Notes: generated by a model from the letters alone, not told the origin. Counted from the first letter of the stretch, positions 30,513 through 44,179 are shown. The stretch: DNA of 64,000 nt from Fulvia fulva (GCF_020509005.1 NC_063022.1:2480001-2544000); one strand, 5' to 3'. Numbers and translations: made by a program.

Positions 30513-33500
30513 ATATACGGTATCCTAATACCGGGTCTATATAACCCTACGTCTCGTTTCTAAGCCTACCTATTAATCTAGCCCTATTTTAGGATCTCCG
30601 TTCACTAGTCGCCCTATACGGAGTACACATTTATAATAACCTACTCTCCTAGAGCGTTAGTAGTCACCTTAGCGCTTAAGTATTAGCGGTTCCCTAGTAG
30701 TCCTAGTAATTCCTTCGAATACGGGCTAAGGTCGAGGACATTTTCTCTTTGTTATAATACGGGGCCGCGGTGATTCTTAAAGTAGTCGAAGATAGTCGTG
30801 TCTATAGGCTTAGGGTTTAGCTTCGTTATACCTTCTTATCGATATCGACGCGTCGTATTGTTAGAACACTCCGCCCCTAATATATTTACTAAGGTCTCTC
30901 CGACTAGACTCGAAAAGCGGACTTGTTTTAAAACCGGACTTCTGATACTTATAGCGAGTTGACTACCGTAAATTAACCCGCGTTCGTATTTTTCGAGGAC
31001 TATAGAAGTTCTTAAAGAGTTTTGTACTTGTTAGTACCTATAATAGCCGTGAATATTACACTTTTACCTTTCCTACTAGCGATTGTTCCCTCCTATAATC
31101 TATCGTCGTAGTTACGGCCTATTAGTCGTACCTTCCTATACTAAGGGCAGCTAAGGATCGTATACGAATCTAGATTAGCGGAGACAAACATATCGATCTA
31201 GTAGTATATACTAAATACCTAAGTATTAAGCTTTGAAATTACCCCCTTAAACTTCGCTCTTCTACCTACTCCTCGAAAGGACAAGTAGGCGCTAGGTACG
31301 ATAGGTAAGCTAAACTTATGTGCTATCCTCGGGCTAATGATATTGACTTTAGATCCCTCGTTAAGTAGGGCTCGAGTCTAACCTTTACTAGTCCTAAGCT
31401 CGGTAACTACCTAAGGGCTAGGTACTATTACAAAATCGTCTAGTATACTAGAGAGACCGATTTTTTCAATGTTTTCGTACAACTCGGCGGTAGGGACAGC
31501 ATCCTTACTATATAACATCGTTAAGAACATACCTATAAAGCGAGCTTAATAATTATCCCGAAAGACTTCTTTATTAGCGCCTTCTTCCTCGTCTTTATAG
31601 GTAGCGATATAACTCGTACGGACTTTAGTCCCTTCTTAGCTAGCTAACTTACGGACGGTAGTAAGCTTAGACTATAGATCAGGGGTATTTACTACTCTCC
31701 TAAACAAGGTAGTTTTAAACTAGCGACTATACCGAAACTAGTCCCGGGCATTAACGTTTAGAAACGTAGTCTAAAGGATTTGATCAATCTAATAGGTCAC
31801 TCCCTCCTCCTTAGTAACGGGCCTATCTCCTATACCGTACTATCGGACGTAGTTATTAATCCTTATCGTCGTTATATTCTATAACCGTTTACGCTATACG
31901 AATAGGGCATTAATAGGCCCTACCGGCTATTCCGAGGGCGTGGGCCTTGACTTAGCTCGAGGCTTAGGTGTCCTTCTAAGAGTCTCCCCTAACGCCACCG
32001 TTAACTAGCTTCTACTAGCCCTAGAACCGGCGTCTCTAATCATCTCTACCTCCTACTAACCGAGTTCTTCCTACCGGATCTCTTCTTCGAGTTCTTATCG
32101 TATAGCTTTAGCGGCCTCGGCTCGTACCCTTAATGCCTATATACTAGACCTAGTTCGAGGGTTCGGGTTCTTTATAATTCCTACTAGAGCTTTGCCTCGA
32201 GATTTATTACTCTAGATTAGGTAGGCCTTAACCTTAAACTCGTCGTAGTTTATAATCCTACTCCCTTATAGAGCCGGTTCTTCTTCTTCTTCTTCCTTAA
32301 ACTAGATCTAGTAACTACTAGCGGCCGTCGGTTACTACCTAGGTCTAATATCTTAAGGGCCGTATTCTATAAGGTGTCGGTTATTAGGTAGAGGTTTAGA
32401 GTAGTTAGGAAGCTTTACGCTTAAGACAATAGTATAATCTCGACCTATCTATTGTTTCTAAAGCGTAGGGATTTTTATGTCCTTATTAAATAAAATCGGG
32501 CTATAGTATTCCTTAAGCTACGGAAGTTTATAAAGGAGCTTAGGTTTGCTATAGTCCCGTCGGAAGTTGAACTTAGGGGGGTTTAGATCGGTCTTCTTTC
32601 CTAGGTACTACTAGTTGTTCGTCGCTAAAAAGACATACCCTTATAAGATAAGGAATAGTATCGCGGGGCACCTATTAGCCTAATGTTCCGTACTACTATA
32701 GTTATAATAGCACCTATTAAGCGCTTTAGACTACTCGCGGTTCTATAACTACGGGCGCTATATTAAGTAAACCTATAGTTTAGGTACGCGATCGGGGTTT
32801 TCTAGTTGTATAGACCTTTAATTTTTACTAGGGTTAAAGGATCTAACCTCCGCCGCGCGACCTCGTTAGTAAGCCCGAATACTTATTTCTACTATTTTCT
32901 GAATAAGGTCATTGTCGACAGTAGCGGAAATAGCTAGTTTATTAAGTATATTAATCTTAGGGATCAAGCGCGGCATCTGCTTTATAACTAACCGATAAAG
33001 CTACGGTAAAGTAAGTAGAAAGTCCGTATATACGGCCTTCTATCCTTCTTTACTATTAGCGATAATTGTCGCCTCGTCTAGTATCTTTTAAAAGCGCCGA
33101 AACTTCTTAGGCTACTTCGGATAGAGCCTAAATTTCTTATAAACTGCCTTAGTAACTGACTCTAGGAGCCCCTAAAGTAGAAGACGGCTACGGGAGCTAT
33201 TATCGAGGTCTTCGGGATTAATTAGGTCACTAGAGGCTACGAAGAGACGGATAAACTCCTTTATATCCTATTCCTTAGGGCTTTTCCCTTAGTCGGCCCG
33301 GACTATCTCTTCTAGATATTCTCGACTTCCTAATATTAAATAGGCATCGAATCTCGAAAATTTAGCTAAGAAGGACCTCCTAAAGGTACTCCGCCTCACT
33401 TGCTACCTCTCTAACCTCATTACTAAACGTCGGATAGTAGTCTCGTAGTTACGCTCGAAACGACCCTAGAAGTTGTCTTTCTTAATTAATAGCCTTAGTA

Positions 33501-33788
33501 GATACTAGTCTATAAGATCATTAAACCTCTCCTAGAATTTAGTGGCGTTCCTACTATTAAAGAGGGGGTTTTCCGGACTCCCTAGAGTAGGGAAGCGAGG
33601 TCCTACATTTTCTATAGTAATAGTAAGACGGCTAAATAATACTACTATCGTATCCGGACTATAGGGCATTCCTAACGTTATAGTGCCCTTATTTAAGTCA
33701 TCCTCTTCTTAGTTATTTCGTCGTACTCTTTCCTTACCCTTATTAGAGCCTAAAGCCTCCGGGGTGTTGTCTTCGTTACTATCCGAGT
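30513..33788 (-). pseudogene. Gyp-1 gag, protease and start of pol
   Basis: Read downwards from 33,788: a gag with VRRSTFRRSFLAKFSRFDAYL near 33,400-33,330, a capsid-like region to about 32,900, and a CCHC knuckle at about 32,740-32,680 in which most Cys have become Tyr (CYNYSSTEH-ANRCP). Around 31,390-31,320 is the retropepsin-type protease (RALLNEGSKVNIIS, corresponding to the usual D(S/T)GS). From 31,300 to 30,513 is the linker towards the reverse transcriptase. Gag continues upstream at 53,595-53,920, beyond the inserted Gyp-2a. RIP stops throughout. Confidence 0.8.
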
Positions 33789-33972
33789 TATAAGGGCGCG
33801 CGTACTATAGGGTCCGGGAGAGATAGTTATTGTTCTACGAAGCTACGAAAGAGGAGCGCGAGGCGCGGCGAAGTTATAAAGTAAAGCTAAGCCGCGCTAA
33901 CCCGATACGGAAGGTCCGCGGTTTAGCCGGGCCGACGTAGCTATAGTAGGGGGTCGCGGGCTACCCGTAATA
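33789..33972 (-). repeat. Gyp-2a 3' LTR (184 bp)
   Basis: TATAAGGGCGCGCG to GGCTACCCGTAATA as seen on the plus strand. The polypurine tract (GTACCCCCC on the plus strand, 33,973-33,981) adjoins it. Matches 53,411-53,594, 43,707-43,890 and 50,844-51,027. Confidence 0.93.
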
Positions 33973-36900
33973 GTACCCCCCTTCCTAAAACACGCCTTAG
34001 TCCTCTAAGCGTTATCTACCTTATAAGGCTACTTACCTATCGAGCTCTATAATCGCGCGAACGCCTAATTATCCTCTAGTACCCTATCGTTATCCGATAA
34101 CATCGTATTCGCTCTATTAAGACTATCCTCGACCGGCTTCCTTTAAGAAATATATTACCTAGTTAGCTAGCTTAACCTAGACCTAAGTCTATCTTCGGCT
34201 AGCGCTCGCGTATAATCCTTATAACTAAAGTTAGGTATTATTATAGGCTCTATAGGCTCCGCTCGGGTGTCTTTCGGAATGACCCTAATCGTGTTAAGCC
34301 CGAGTACCTTAGTAGCTAGTAGGGACTAGTTAGATAGAGCTACGAAGCCTATAGGCGTAGACAACTCCGGCCGGTTATAGTAAAAGTCTATAATAGCGGC
34401 GGCTACGTGTTTAAGGATGTCCTCTATAGGTTACTAGGTCTTACTATCCTCCTCGTTCTAATATCTAGCCTATTTCACCTTATACTATATATCTACCTTA
34501 CGCTTATACCCCTTCTTCACCTTACCTACCCGCTTACGGGTGTATATATTAAGGATCTTTTCTACCTCGTATATATACGTAGGTACTACTACTATATCGG
34601 CTACTATATTAGCCTTAGTAGTGTTAGGTTCGATAGTTATCGGTAGTAGCGGCGCTAGATACTACCCTTTAAGTAGTAGGAAATCGGGGTGGTCGGCTCG
34701 TTATAGTAGTAAGGTATAGAAGTAGTTATGAAGTCCTACTAGAGCGTCTAATAGTTTTAGTCGATAAGAGAGTCTAGCCGGCATAACTTCCGTGATCTAG
34801 TAAGGGCCGGTATATCTCCTATCTAGCTTCTTAGATAGTCGAGTCGTACGGATGTTCTTAGTACTAAGATATACCTAATTACCTACCTTATAGTCTAGAG
34901 GAATACTTCGGTAGCGGTTTGCTACTTCTACTTAGAGAGCTTATAATATTCGTATATTCTCTTAAAGGTGCTTATAAAGCTCGTAAATTCGACGTATAAA
35001 GGTTTCTACTGATCGCGTATCTAGTCGCTAGAGAGTAGTTAGTCCTCCCTCCTTTCTAGCGTTTAGGTCAACTCGCTCTATAAACTTAGGGTTATAGCCT
35101 AAGGTAGCGTAGAACGGCGACACACTAGTAGTCTTAGATAGGTGATTATTAATCGCGAACTATATAAGGTATAGCTATTCTACCTAGTCATCCTATACCT
35201 TATTAGTAAATATACGAAGATACTATTCTATCGCCTAGTTAGTACGTTTTGACTGTCTATTAGTTTCTAGGCAATACGAAGAACTTAGCTTACGATTTAT
35301 ACGGAGTATCTTATAGAGTTTCTTCTAGAAGGTAGTAACCTACTACTTACTACGGTCTAATATAATAGTATTAGGAAACCCGCGCCGATAGAACATATGT
35401 TTAAGGAAAAGCCTTGCTATATTCTATACTGTTATCGCGCTAATAGGGATCAGCTCGACTTCCTTAGTAAGCCTATTAGTAACGGTTATAATGTTGTTAT
35501 AGACTATACCGTTAAGAGTACTATCTAGGAGTCTAATAACAAAGTCGACTACAATGTATTTCTAAGGCCGATCTAGAACAGGAAGTAGCTATAATAACCC
35601 TAGTAGCTAGGAGTATAGAGATTTTGTTATACGGTAGGTACGGCAATTCGCGGTGTATCTACGTACGGATCTCGCTAATCTAGGCTAGTAGAATTTACGT
35701 GCTACGAGTTTATAAGTACGAGCTCGTCCTAGATAGCCTACTACTAGAGCGTTATAGTTTATCTTGATTATCCTAGTCTATAAGGCTTGGTCATTTAGTA
35801 CCTATAAGCTCTAGCCGTCGTATTAATTTCGAATATATAGTAGGTCGCTATCTACTTTATAGTATGCTAGGTGAATCTTCGTTCTCTATAGTAGTATAGG
35901 AGTACGGTCTTTCTATAGGTCCTTAATCGCGGTCTTAAGCTCGTTATCGGTTACGTACGCCGTCGACATTCGATACTCGAGTTCGGCTTCCCGCTGACTT
36001 TTACGCGTCGCCGGTTGTTCACTTTTACGCGTCGCCGGTTATTTAGTAGGCGTATCTCGTTCTATAGGTATAAACTCTTTAGCTTTAGGGTTTAGCTATA
36101 CTAGTTCCTCTTCTTCCGGCGTATCTTCTACTATTGCCTATAGTAAGGCGATCTTAAGGAATCGCTTAGGAGGTAGTAATGTCTAATGCTAATGCTAGTT
36201 CCGAGGGTCGTCTACCCCTTACGGAAGGTCCTAGCTACGTCTCGTTAGGCTATCTAGCTTTGTACCTTAAAGTCCTAGACGGTATATTATCTTAAAGTTA
36301 AACTATAATAAGAACTTAGCCTAACGCGCTTGTCGCCGATTTAGCTACTTTGTCTTTATAAAGTATTCTAGGTTCTTGTAGTCGGTATAAATCTTAACTA
36401 GCTATAAGTCCTTATTATCTACCTCGTAGGCGAGCTCGGGTCTTTATTCCTTAAAAGCCTTAATAATAGCTAATAGTTCCATATTATAGATTTTATAATT
36501 ACACTCCTATAGACTTAACTTCTTTGAGTAGAAGGCTATAGGATGTAGTATACCATTCTCGTTATACTACGAAAGCACGCCGGCGTTTATAAAATCTAAA
36601 GAATCTATCTCTACTACTATTTCCCTACCTAGTATATAATGTACGAGTATGCCGGCTTTACTAAACGTAGCTTCCAAATTGTTAAAGGCTCGTTAGCAAT
36701 CTAGTAACTATTAAATCCTTCTATTCTTATAATTGCTTAGTCCGTCCGACTTGGTTAGGTTTGTAAGAGGAGTAGCTATACGCGAAAATGCTTCGATAAA
36801 CCGCCTATAGAAGTTAGTAAATCTAAGGAAGGCCTAGACATCCTTTAGGTTCCTAGGAGCTTCCTATATCTAAATACATTCGAGTTTCTCGGGGTCTATC

Positions 36901-37328
36901 TCGATGCCGTTAGGGGTTATAATTAGCCTAAGATACTTCACCTTCTATTAGTAGAATTCGCTTTTGTCGATGTCTACTATAAGTCCTACATCGCGTAGCT
37001 TAGTAAGAACCTTCCGTACGTATTTAATATACTCCTCTAAGGTGTTACTAAAGATAAGTACGTTATCTAGGTAGGCCGATACAAAGTCGTCTAGGTGTTC
37101 TTATAAGACCTTATTAATGTATAATTAGAACGATACTAGTCCGTTATATAAGCCGAATAGCAATACTAGATACTCGTAGATACCGTATCGTGTCGTAAAT
37201 GCCGTTAACTACTAGTGCCCTTTAGCTCTCCGTAACTTATTAAAGGCTACTATAATGTCTAGCTTCGTAAAGTACTTCTTACCGTATATACGGTTAAGCA
37301 TCTCTTATATTAAGGGAATCGGATACCG
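33973..37328 (-). pseudogene. Gyp-2a reverse transcriptase (rest), RNase H, integrase, chromodomain region
   Basis: Runs parallel to 47,330-50,843 of Gyp-2b in reverse. Near 37,328-37,200 the reverse transcriptase starts with KNRYPIPLI and [12 protein letters not shown]. RNase H and the integrase follow, and the C-terminal region ends at the polypurine tract at 33,981. The plus-strand ORF at 34,407-34,646 is antisense. RIP stops throughout. Confidence 0.8.
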
Positions 37329-38699
37329 GTTCTTAATAGATAGATAGATTTGTTATTCCCCTGTTCTAGGACCCTATCCGGCCTATATAGGTATATATCT
37401 ATTGTTATATATAAAGGGAAACCCGAATAGGTGAAAACCCTTCCCGCCCCCGACTACTCCTTATCTAGATTAGCTTTCCCTCTAAACGTACGTAGTCTAT
37501 ATTACTACCCCGTTAGCCCCCGCTCCTAGCCGGTCTCGTCGCGCTACGTCGTACTACGTCGTGTCCTCTCTTCCTATACTACTCCTACTAGGCGGTACTA
37601 TTCTAGCTAGCCCTTCTCTAGTATCTAGTTCGTAATACGCCGTAGGTCCTTAGCGTTGTTAAGAAGTGCCCTAATCGTCCGGTTCCTCGCCTTTACTATC
37701 TACTCCCCCCTTCCTAGCGACTACCTCGGATAGACGAGGAGTACGTACCGTACGTTCTAGGAGCGATAGCCGTAGGGGTAGCTAGTATTCGTATATCCTA
37801 GAACCTTCCTCTATAATAGGTACCCCTAGAGGCCGATGTGTTCGCTTCGTAGTTAGGTTACTATACTACTCTATACCCTCGTAAGGCGGTAGTAGATGAG
37901 CTTCGGGGGGTGCTTGACCGCGGATTTCGTAGCTAACTATTCCTTAGGTTATCCCGCTAGCTAAGGGCGTCTACTATACCCTATAACCTAGTTGTTCTAC
38001 CTCTCTTTCTATAGTTGCTCTATAAACGATTTCTTACCTTCCTATTATATTACTAGCTATTCGTCCCTTACCCGGTAGTTCGGCTCGTTTCCGGGTCGAA
38101 TACCCCTATACGCTAGTACTGATTCGCGGGCCCTTACGACTATACTAGCGATGACCTTCTATACTAGGTACTATACCAACTTGCCTAAGTAGGAGGTCCG
38201 TAGTCCCTAGATATATAGGTCGATCGGCGGTAAAGCGGTCTCGTACTTAAGTATCCTCGTTAGTATCGACTTATATACCCCGGTGACCTTCCTTAGGTAT
38301 TAGTTTTAAATCTTCGCTAGCGGCGCGACGAGTCCCTTCGATAGGTAGGCCCTCTCGCCTAAGGACTACACTTAGCTACTATAGGTAAGGACTGGCCGTA
38401 TAATAGCCGTATATAGAAGTCGTAACTACCGGAAGTCCGCCCTCTATATAGACGTAGTAAGCCTCTAGTATAATGCTATATTCTGTTTAGCTTTCCGTAA
38501 TATTGCCTATACGTACTTCCTCTACCGTAGCGCCGGGTCTACCTATAGTCCGAGGAGCCTAAGCTAATTTACCGGGTTAGTCGTGTACCCCTATATATAG
38601 ATAGAAGCTTATATATTATAGAACCGTAGCCGGCGCGTAAAGTGTATTAGATTGTACTTTTCTAGGGCAAACCGAGCCCCGTGCCTCCTAGCCTAGTCC

Positions 38700-40920
38700 T
38701 CGTAGATCTTGTGCTTCTCTTCTAGTAGCCTATAGTTCTCCTTAGTCGAGGAAGACTACGCTAGGATGTTTATGTCGTCTACGAAGCCGCTCGTAGCGGT
38801 GTTCTAGGATTCTAGGGCTAGGAGTAGCGTCGCTATAAAGAAGAGGAACAGAATAGGTACTAGCGTTAAGCCTTACGGGATTCTAGTATAGACTACTTGA
38901 AATAGGCTTCTATACTAGCCGACTAGGATCGACGTGCTACGGTTTTAGAGGTAGGACCGTACGAAGTTGACAAGCTACTTAGGGAGTCCTTTCGACCTTA
39001 GGATATAGAGTAGCCGCGGGTATAACACGTAGTCGAAGGCTCCCGATATATCTAGGCTAAGTAAGGAAGCCACCTTGTCCCTATTCTTATACTAGATAGC
39101 CTTTACCTAAGAGGTGATAAGTTCTATCGCGGATAGCGTCGATCGCTATAGGCGCGTACCTATCTAGGTGTCCGGGAGTAGGGAGTGTTCCTCTACCGCC
39201 TCGGAGAGTCTTATTATAACTAGCTTCTTAAGCGCCTTCCTAAGAGTGTTAAGGAGCGTAATTAGGCGGTACGACTTTACCTACGTATAGTCTTCCTTTT
39301 ACGGCTTACGTAGGACTACTGTCGTCGATTGTTTAAAAGCTATCGGGTAGTATCCGGTCTGTAGGTAGGCGTTAAAGATCGCTATAACTACTAGGGCTAG
39401 TTGATCTCTATACTTCTTTAGTAGCTCGTTTGGGATCCTATCCGGCCCCGGGGCTTTCTTCGCCGGTAACTTCCTAAGTATAGCGGCAACTTCTCCCTCG
39501 GACACCTCCTATTAGACCGCGATACTAGGGGCTAGGGGAGTAGAGCTGTTTATATCGCTTAGATCAGCCTCGACTAGGGGCGGGAAGAACTTGCTAGCTA
39601 GTAGACGCGCCTTAGCCTCGGGGTCGCTAACCGGGCTACTAGGCGATTATAGCGCTAGGATAGAGAAGGAGGGGCCCTATATAGGGTCCTGTCGGGCCTA
39701 TTTCGCTAGCTTCTATATCCTCTCTAGCTTACCGGCGATTTCTTCTACTATAGCCCTCTAGCCGACTACTTTCTCCCTCCGTATTATAGCTTTCTTCTAT
39801 TAGTATGCCTCCCTATATACGTTCTAGGCCTCCTCGCTATAGCTGCTCGTCTACACCCGGCGGGCTCTCCTTGCTTCTCTTACTACCGTAGTGTACTCCG
39901 GCGTCTAGTATAGTTTAGACTATATCGTTAGTTAGGTAAGCGGAACGTAAAGTAAGGTCGCTTTTATTATTTCGTCTATCAAACCCTAGACTACTTCGTC
40001 TATCTCGTCTTTACTGTTATATTACTACTACGCGATCTAGACTAGCCTCTTAGAGTTATCGAGGTACGCCTAGATGTTGGCCTAGTAGGCCTTTCCTTAG
40101 TTTGGCTTAGGGGTTCTCGCTAGTATACGTTATATCTATATCGTAATAGAGGTCCTAACTAGTATGTAGTCTAACGACGCCTCGAGTTCATATTCGATCC
40201 TATAGTAGGTAACCGTGTAGTAGTAGCTATCTAAGATCTAGGAGAGGTCGATCGTGCCTTAGAGTCCCCCTCTCTTCTAGGTGCCTAGGTCCTTCGGGGT
40301 ATTAAGGGCAATTACGTTACTCGCTATCAAGTCGAGTACTTCGTCGGCTATAGGGTACGGCTATATAAGGCTTTCCTAGGAAGGGTGGTATATATTAAAG
40401 TCTCCTACTACGATGTGGCACCCTTGTCTCTTAAGCGCACTGTCTAGGTGTCTATAGACCCCTAGGTCGCGGCTAGACCTCGAGGCTAGCGGTTGTATAT
40501 ATAGGTTATATATCTAGGTGCTACCTACGTAGAGGGAGGTAATATCGCCCCCGCCTTCTTCGTCTACGTAGTACACTACCTCCTAGTCGGATTCTAGTAT
40601 GTCCTTGCTGATATAGAAGCACGTACGGGGTCTGCCGTCGCCTCGTAGGTATGTCGTATAGCCTAGTAACTTGTAGGTCGTTAGTCTCTTATAGTACGGG
40701 TTAATCTATAGCTCCTAGATTATAAGGACGTAGTAGACGCGCGGGTCCGCCTCGTATAGGAAATGGTTCTAGACTATATCCTTGCTATAGTTAACGTTAT
40801 ACTAGATAATACTAAGCGTGTCGAGGCTAGTTATCGGTATCGACAATTATTTCCTCTATATCGTCCTATGTCCTACTACCCTATACGTCCTAGTCTACGC
40901 CTATCGGCTATATACTAAAG
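38700..40920 (-). pseudogene. Tad-3 ORF2 in copy C: endonuclease and reverse transcriptase
   Basis: The open stretch 39,505-39,299 is genuine sense sequence. It reads EGEVAAILRKLPAKKAPGPD followed by RIPNELLKKYRD, the first conserved block of a LINE reverse transcriptase, ending VVLRKP. The catalytic GFVDDINIL is at about 38,790-38,762, with both Asp intact. The endonuclease upstream (about 40,900-40,400) is badly broken by RIP stops. It would nick target DNA and copy the element RNA at the nick. Confidence 0.82.
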
Positions 40921-40959
40921 GGGAGCCGGGCCTAGTTAGATTCCCTCGCCGTAGCTAGT

Positions 40960-41286
40960 TATTACGGTCTGAAAGGTGGGAGAAGCTCATTTGTTAGACA
41001 AGCGAAGAACGAGGGGAGATCACTAGGCAGTCAGTGTATTAGAGTCACTTAGGTCACTCGTGAACGAGGTGACTTAGGGTCACTTAGGTCACTCGTGAGC
41101 GAGGTGACCGCGCCAAGACATAGTACTATATAGACGACGCTCCTTTATAAGTAGATAGGAGCCTCGTGCTCAACTCATTTTAAGTATACACTATATACTG
41201 TTTAGGACCACTACCTTCTTAACGAGTCAGAGACATCACTATAAAGATCCAAGCCCGGTTAGGATAACGTACAGCGGTTCCTAACA
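40960..41286 (+). repeat. Solo LTR (327 bp) in Tad-3 copy C, hardly RIP-mutated
   Basis: Starts TATTACGG (TG changed to TA) and ends CCTAACA. CTAGT flanks both sides (40,955-40,959 and 41,287-41,291). Copy A of the LINE has no such insert at the same place (27,657-27,675). CA and TG are abundant, unlike the LINE around it. Inside, at about 41,044-41,109, the unit GTCACTTAGGTCACTCGTGA followed by (A/G)CGAGGTGAC occurs twice in tandem, with self-complementary parts. No internal coding region is present, hence a solo LTR. The parent family is not otherwise seen here. Strand is arbitrary. Confidence 0.85.
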
Positions 41287-41499
41287 CTAGTAGAGCACGT
41301 GGCCTCCCGTACGCCCTAGGTTACGTATCCTTTATATCGTTCTCGGCCCTAGGGCGCTTATGCCCGACCGCCGCTAGTTAGTTCCGATATAGGCTAGCCT
41401 TACGGTCGCCGTAGAATCTTAGGGCGACGGTTCTGTTTGTGATTGCCTTGTTTTTCGCTAGTTTCCGCTATAGGCATTCCGTACTATACGATAGGTAGT

Positions 41500-42450
41500 G
41501 CCCTAGACAGTTCGCGTACCGTCTCGTAGTCGATATATAGTCCCTAGATATATAGTCTCCTATATAGTTCGAGTAGGCCTACTTGTTTGTACACGTATAG
41601 GTTTGGTGTCTATACTGTTAGCATTTAAAGTATTAGAGGACACGAAAGGATAAGGAGTGCTTTTCTACTGTCTTAAGGCTATATTACTAGACTAGGCCTT
41701 GTTCTATCGCTAGATCCGCCGCTTTTACGTCTTATAGCTATACTATTAGCGCCGAGGCCTTCTTGCCTTCTGGCCATTTCCTATAGAGCCAAGTCGCCTT
41801 CTGGATTAGAGAGTTAAGAGTGACCGGGTTGTCCTCTTAGAGAGCGCGTAGGTGACCCTAGTTAGTTAGGTTAAACTCCTTAGGTATGTCGTAGACTAGG
41901 ATCGCAAATTGTTTCGTTAAGACCTTCGCTAATGCCGTAACCTTAGATGACTACTATAGCTATACCTCTAGGTACCTCCTAGTAGTAGTAGAGCTAGTAT
42001 AGATCTATAGAGTGCCGTTAGACTGTTAGTTCACTACGACTACCCCTAGTTAGTTAATTCGTTAGGCGAGCTCCTTATTCGATAGCTTCGTAACTTCGGC
42101 CTAGTCTTCCTTTACTATAATACGGATCGTAACTATATCGTACGTTAGGCGGGGGCCTAGTAGCGATACCGCGACCGATACCTAGCTATAGGGGTGTTAA
42201 TTCCGGGTGGCCTTACTAATCGCCTAGGACGTCGTCCTTATTTCTTATTGCCCTCGGTAATACGACAGTATAAGCGCCGTACGTAGCTAAGTGATCATTA
42301 CCTATAGAGACCGGTAAGGGAGCTGATCGTTAGTTTCTATACTTTTTACGTCCTCTATAAGTTGCTACTAGTTGTCTTAGGGGGGCTTCGCCTATAGGGC
42401 CGTAGGCGCTATTAGTACCGTAGCCTATACTACTATTGCCTAGGAGTTGC
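41500..42450 (-). pseudogene. Tad-3 ORF1 (gag-like) in copy C
   Basis: A degraded zinc-knuckle region at about 41,635-41,560, where Cys codons appear as Tyr or Ser but the CxxC...H...C spacing is still recognisable (NANSIDTKPIRVQ in one frame, reading as a CQQYGH-type knuckle in another). Upstream is a gag-like region with stops. This segment is missing from copy A through an internal deletion. Confidence 0.55.
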
Positions 42451-42677
42451 CTAATGTAGCTAGGCACCTCCGCGGCGTTTAGAGCTAAAGAAACAGGGTG
42501 AAGAGAGCTTCTAGCTATCTAGATTAAATGAGGTAGAACTCCCTTAGTCCTAGGGGCAGTGGCCTGCTTTATATATCGTTAGAATGGCCTTAATAAGAGC
42601 TTTTAAATGTGTCTTGTTTTGGCGTAGAGATCGATAAAAAAAGCTCCTACGGTTCGTAGGTATAGAGTTCTTAATAG

Positions 42678-43706
42678 TAATCGCATTTAATCCTCTATAG
42701 TTAATATAAACACGTAGCCTACCTCTAGGCTTACGTACTACTAGTACTAGTATAGGAGACTAGCTCGTCTTTTGCCCTACTTTCCGTACCTTCCCTTTAG
42801 ATATTTACTCGTCTAGCTATTTCTTAACTACCTCGTTCTCCTTTCTAGCTAGGCCGTAGGGCTTGCGGTATAGTAGCTCTTATAGACTATTAGGCTTAAT
42901 ATGAATCCTATAATCTACGCCTAGTCGGTAAGGTAGGAGTCTTTTATAATCCTTAGCTAAGAAAGCGTCCGTAATATCGTAGTATATCGGCGGCAACTTC
43001 TCCTTCGGGTTATAATTGAACTGCTTGTTTAAGAATTAGTCTAGATTATTAGTAGCTATTACACTTAGCTTAAGCTCTCCGCCGTCCCTCTTACGCCTAG
43101 TAGGCATAATGTAGAAGTACTTAGCCCTAGGCCGGTACGCGTATATCCCCTATACGCGTTAAGAAACGCCCTAGTAGTCTACTTCTTCATCGTCCATATC
43201 TTCTAGGTTATATAATAAGACGTTTAGCTCTACCCCTCCTACTATAAAGCTCGCTACTTCTCTAGTAAAGGGCTCTAGTCCGTACCGTACTAGTGTTTAC
43301 TTCTTCTTCTCGCGGTAGTTTAGGGATTATACTATTGTCGATGTCTTATTCTATAGATAGTAACCAAAGTAGTAATCCGATCTAAATGCCACCTCGCCTG
43401 TCTCCTAGAAGATGTTTAGGTTGTACGCTATAAGCTACGGTAGGCTAAAGACGATGTTATATTCGAGGTCGGTAACGTAGTATAATATTTACTCGTAATA
43501 ATCGCCGATAACTACGTCTACTAAGGCTACGTGTGTGATACGTCTAGTACTCGCCTTCCTATCGCCTAGTATCAAGTTCTTGCTCTAAACTAGGGGTATT
43601 AGAGGGATGTTATATTTACGTATATATTTCTAATCGAGAAAGAGAGAGGTTAAAGCAGAATCTAGTAGTCCTCGTACCTTTCTATTTTATATTATTATAG
43701 GCAGTG
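42678..43706 (-). pseudogene. Gyp-2a protease and start of reverse transcriptase
   Basis: Parallel in reverse to about 46,300-47,330 of Gyp-2b. Near 43,640-43,600 is the protease region, and near 42,720-42,690 [11 protein letters not shown], the block just before the reverse transcriptase core. The inserted Gyp-2b begins at 43,707, after the duplication CAGTG. Confidence 0.8.
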
Positions 43707-43890
43707 TGTCACGGGCGACCCGCGCTACTTCACTACCGAAGCGTCGGCCCGGCTAAACCGCGGACCTTCCGTATCGGGTTAGCGCGGCTTAGCGCTTCCT
43801 TATAAGCCCGCCGCGCCTCGCGCTCCTCTTTCGTAGCTTTATAGAACAATAACTATCTCAATTAGACTCTATAGTACGCGCGCCCTTATA
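43707..43890 (+). repeat. Gyp-2b 5' LTR
   Basis: Begins TGTCACGGGCGACC (TG end preserved) and ends CGCGCGCCCTTATA (probably TTACA before RIP). 184 bp. Confidence 0.93.
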
Positions 43891-44179
43891 GTTTGTTCTA
43901 CTACCCTACCTAGATTACGGATTTAGGTAAAGGACGCGTAACAATAGGACAGAACTCGAATCGCGAGAGCGCGACACCCTAGAACACGGTAAGGCGTATT
44001 ACGCGTAGATGCCTAGAGAGCGTAACGCGGCGACATTATTAGTAGGTAGTCGCGCGTTAGTAAACAGTTAGGATATAGGCATCGTTACGCCTCCCCCGAA
44101 CAACCTAGACAATATGACCTTATAGATAGATAGCGGTATACCGCTACCCTAGAAGCCTAATTAGAAGGGTAAAGGTAAG

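Larger units (their letters stand above)
37340..42666 (-). mobile_element. Tad-3 LINE copy C, full length, carrying a solo LTR
   Basis: 5.3 kb including a 332-bp solo-LTR insertion with its duplication. The tail is at about 37,340-37,352. The 11-base duplication GTTCTTAATAG lies at 37,329-37,339 and 42,667-42,677. Inserted at the start of the Gyp-2a reverse transcriptase. Carries ORF1 (about 42,450-41,500), endonuclease (about 40,900-40,400), reverse transcriptase (about 39,640-38,700) and a C-terminal part. The most complete Tad-3 copy in the window. Confidence 0.88.

Noticed and set aside
34407..34646. 79-codon plus-strand ORF with hydrophobic residues
   Set aside because: Antisense to the end of Gyp-2a pol. 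The apparent membrane helix is a by-product of TA-rich codons after RIP.
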